The notes under the pieces were generated by a model that searched no databases, was not told where the DNA came from, and saw nothing but the letters and a program-made list of their open reading frames with translations. Made by a program: the position numbers and the translations under genes. A stretch of 64,000 nucleotides of DNA from Strongylocentrotus purpuratus. Lineage: Eukaryota; Echinodermata; Echinoidea; Camarodonta; Strongylocentrotidae. The stretch is taken from positions 22,419,298 through 22,483,297 of the forward strand of contig NW_022145611.1 in assembly GCF_000002235.5 (NCBI RefSeq), given 5' to 3'. Below are positions 62,114-64,000 of this stretch, piece after piece; position 1 is the stretch's first letter, and the number at the start of each line of letters is the position of its first letter.

Positions 62114-64000
62114 GTGAGTTCTCAATCATTCATCCAATATTATAATGGTGCATAACTTTAGAATGTATAATTATGTGCAGAAGGTGTTATCCCAGTAAGT
62201 TGAATTATATGTATTTCTATTATATACATGTATATATACGTGCGCTATATAAGAATCCAATATTATTATTATTATTATTATTATGTAAAGGCTGGTTTCC
62301 AAACTGCTTAGGAAGTACTTATTATTATTATTATTATTTATCTACTGCGCTTTTCCCAGAGCAGCCCAAAGCGCCTTCAACAAGAAGAATCCTACAAAAA
62401 ATGAAAAAGAAAACTTACAGAATCCAAAAAATCTTGATTACAAAAAAGAAATGTTTTAAGTCCCTTTTACATTACCCTGAATATAAATGGAGTTTATTTG
62501 TACTCATATTAACTGTGTCCAGACATGTTTACAAGGAGGCACCAAGTACACCTACATCACTCTGTCATTTGGTTCAGAATTTACACAATTTCCTAGATTG
62601 CACTTGTTTGTTTTGATTAATGTATTAGAATATTTTGAATACGGTTCATAATGTTGGGACATCACTGTTTTACAACATCCCTCACAAAGAAAATAAGAAA
62701 TAAGAGCTCTTTCATCAGACATAGAACTATGCTATCTTCTGGTCTGAGTCAAATGAGATTGTATCAGTGGTGATATGTAGAATGACTTTACAGATTCGAT
62801 GTATTGCAATAGGCCACAAGAGTTATTCTATATGAAGTAAAAATGATACCCCTATCATTCATTGTTATTTCATTATATCTCATTACATGAACATCACCCC
62901 CAAAGGAAGGAAAAGAACTACCAGCCATTGTGACATTAGTATTTTCCTGTATTGGGCCTGTAATAAGGATGATTGTATCCATCTCCCATGTCTGTATGAT
63001 AACTACTGAAGGTGTAGTTTCATTACAAATTATTAGCCTCACCTTGAAATTGAAATTTAATCAATAATTCTATCAAAACATTACAAAGGAGACATTTTAA
63101 TTCAACAGATAACAATGATATATTTTATTTGCTCAACTGTCTGTGACAATGCAATTCAATTCAATATATTTTCCAATATTTTGTGTAAAGATCTTCACAA
63201 TAGGTCAAAATTCATTACACATATTGCAAATAAATTTGTTTTGACACTTCTATTGTGTGTATAACGGGCTGCAATTCCATTTAAATTACAGTAAGCAGTG
63301 AAATCATTAAACTCGGGAATATGATTCACTTTTAGCTATTGTTATGTCTTTGACAACTTTTTATATGTACCCCAAAATAGATTGTTATGGTACCTGACAT
63401 CCCAAAAGTGTGTAGAATCTTACCTGTTATTGTGTTAATATACATGTAGGGTTCAAGACTAATGAGCATCGGATGTACATGGGATCACAAATTTTGAAAA
63501 TTTAAATTATTGTAATATTTTCTGGTTCTCGTGTGGAAACAAAAATTTAAAACCCCTGGTTAATGCTCGCATCTGAATAAGGGTATTTCTCTCGTTATTC
63601 AAGTTTATTATTTTCTAGGGCATTTTAGCTTTGGATTTGACTGCCTTGTTTCGTTCTAGTGATATTCTGCGATGTTTGTTGTTGTTGCTATTTTAATCTT
63701 TTGTTACTTATTAAATGAGTTGTTCAGATGGAACCCATTGAAATCCCTATTAAGTTTATTAGACATTGTCTGAACTACATGTAGCAACAGTTTCCCATGA
63801 TGGACTGTACATGTAGGTAGCAACTTAATTTAATCTAGCATACAGAATTGAAACTTGATTCCATTATTTATATCCAGGTGTTAGTGTCTTTGTATGTTAA
63901 TACAGTAGTTGACACTCACCTTTTCATGGAAACTGTAAGGGCCTGTAGGGTGTGTTCACATCTTAAAGTTTGTCAACCAGACAATCAATTGCACAAATTC
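62114..64000 (+). other. Intron of the AKAP6-like gene
   Basis: A strong donor (CTG before GTGAGT) opens this intron. It holds (ATT)n at about 62258-62283 and 62320-62337, ACATGT-type palindromes, and no further spectrin-like exon that I can see before the edge. Confidence 0.5.

Noticed and set aside
1-64000. CRISPR arrays, operons, LTR retroelements, viral or Polinton-type elements
   Set aside because: None seen: the short tandem repeats are microsatellites, the genes are intron-bearing eukaryotic genes, and the retroelement pieces found are all LINE-type.

Overview
This is a eukaryotic nuclear window from a marine invertebrate deuterostome, most likely an echinoderm such as a sea urchin. 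The evidence is AT-rich DNA with GT-AG introns of 0.3-5.7 kb, many 5'-truncated LINEs and short inverted-repeat elements, and very many poly-G/poly-C and (CT)n tracts. The two best genes are close to their vertebrate orthologues in length and sequence. The species call is inference from style; the gene calls rest on reconstructed exons.

Layout. 1-3.0 kb is the 3' flank of the first gene and carries a 535-bp TTAA-flanked inverted-repeat element. 3.0-11.4 kb, minus strand, is a complete five-exon steryl-sulfatase-like gene (596 aa). Its introns hold a mariner-like MITE, a hAT-like MITE with a perfect 8-bp target duplication, and several LINE remnants. 11.4-14.0 kb is the divergent intergenic region. 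14.0-21.8 kb, plus strand, is a complete eleven-exon BABAM2/BRE gene (382 aa; the human protein is 383 aa), a core subunit of the BRCC36 deubiquitinase complexes. 22-29 kb is gene-poor and holds a tRNA-Met-like gene or pseudogene with a GAU anticodon plus long pyrimidine tracts. 29.3-36.1 kb, minus strand, is a two-exon gene for an unrecognised 370-aa protein: a basic Tyr/Arg/Ser-rich N-terminal half in exon 1 and four tandem PPVRAV repeats in an acidic exon 2. A TATA box lies about 0.5 kb upstream of its start codon.

36-48 kb has no protein gene I can support. It contains poly-C/G tracts, a LINE fragment, a dispersed MITE, a possible non-coding exon, and an odd 1.1-kb stretch (44.57-45.66 kb) with many hairpins, including one with perfect 44-bp arms around a 17-nt loop. 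From about 48.4 kb to the right edge I infer the 5' end of a plus-strand gene: a CRE and CCAAT box, a possible leader exon, a translation-start exon at 59.4-59.8 kb, and a spectrin-like exon at 62.0-62.1 kb. Together these resemble the spectrin-repeat region of AKAP6 (mAKAP). The gene runs off the window.

The genes do not form an evident pathway; they are neighbours. The best candidates for something undescribed are the PPVRAV-repeat protein and the long perfect hairpin with its cluster of smaller palindromes.
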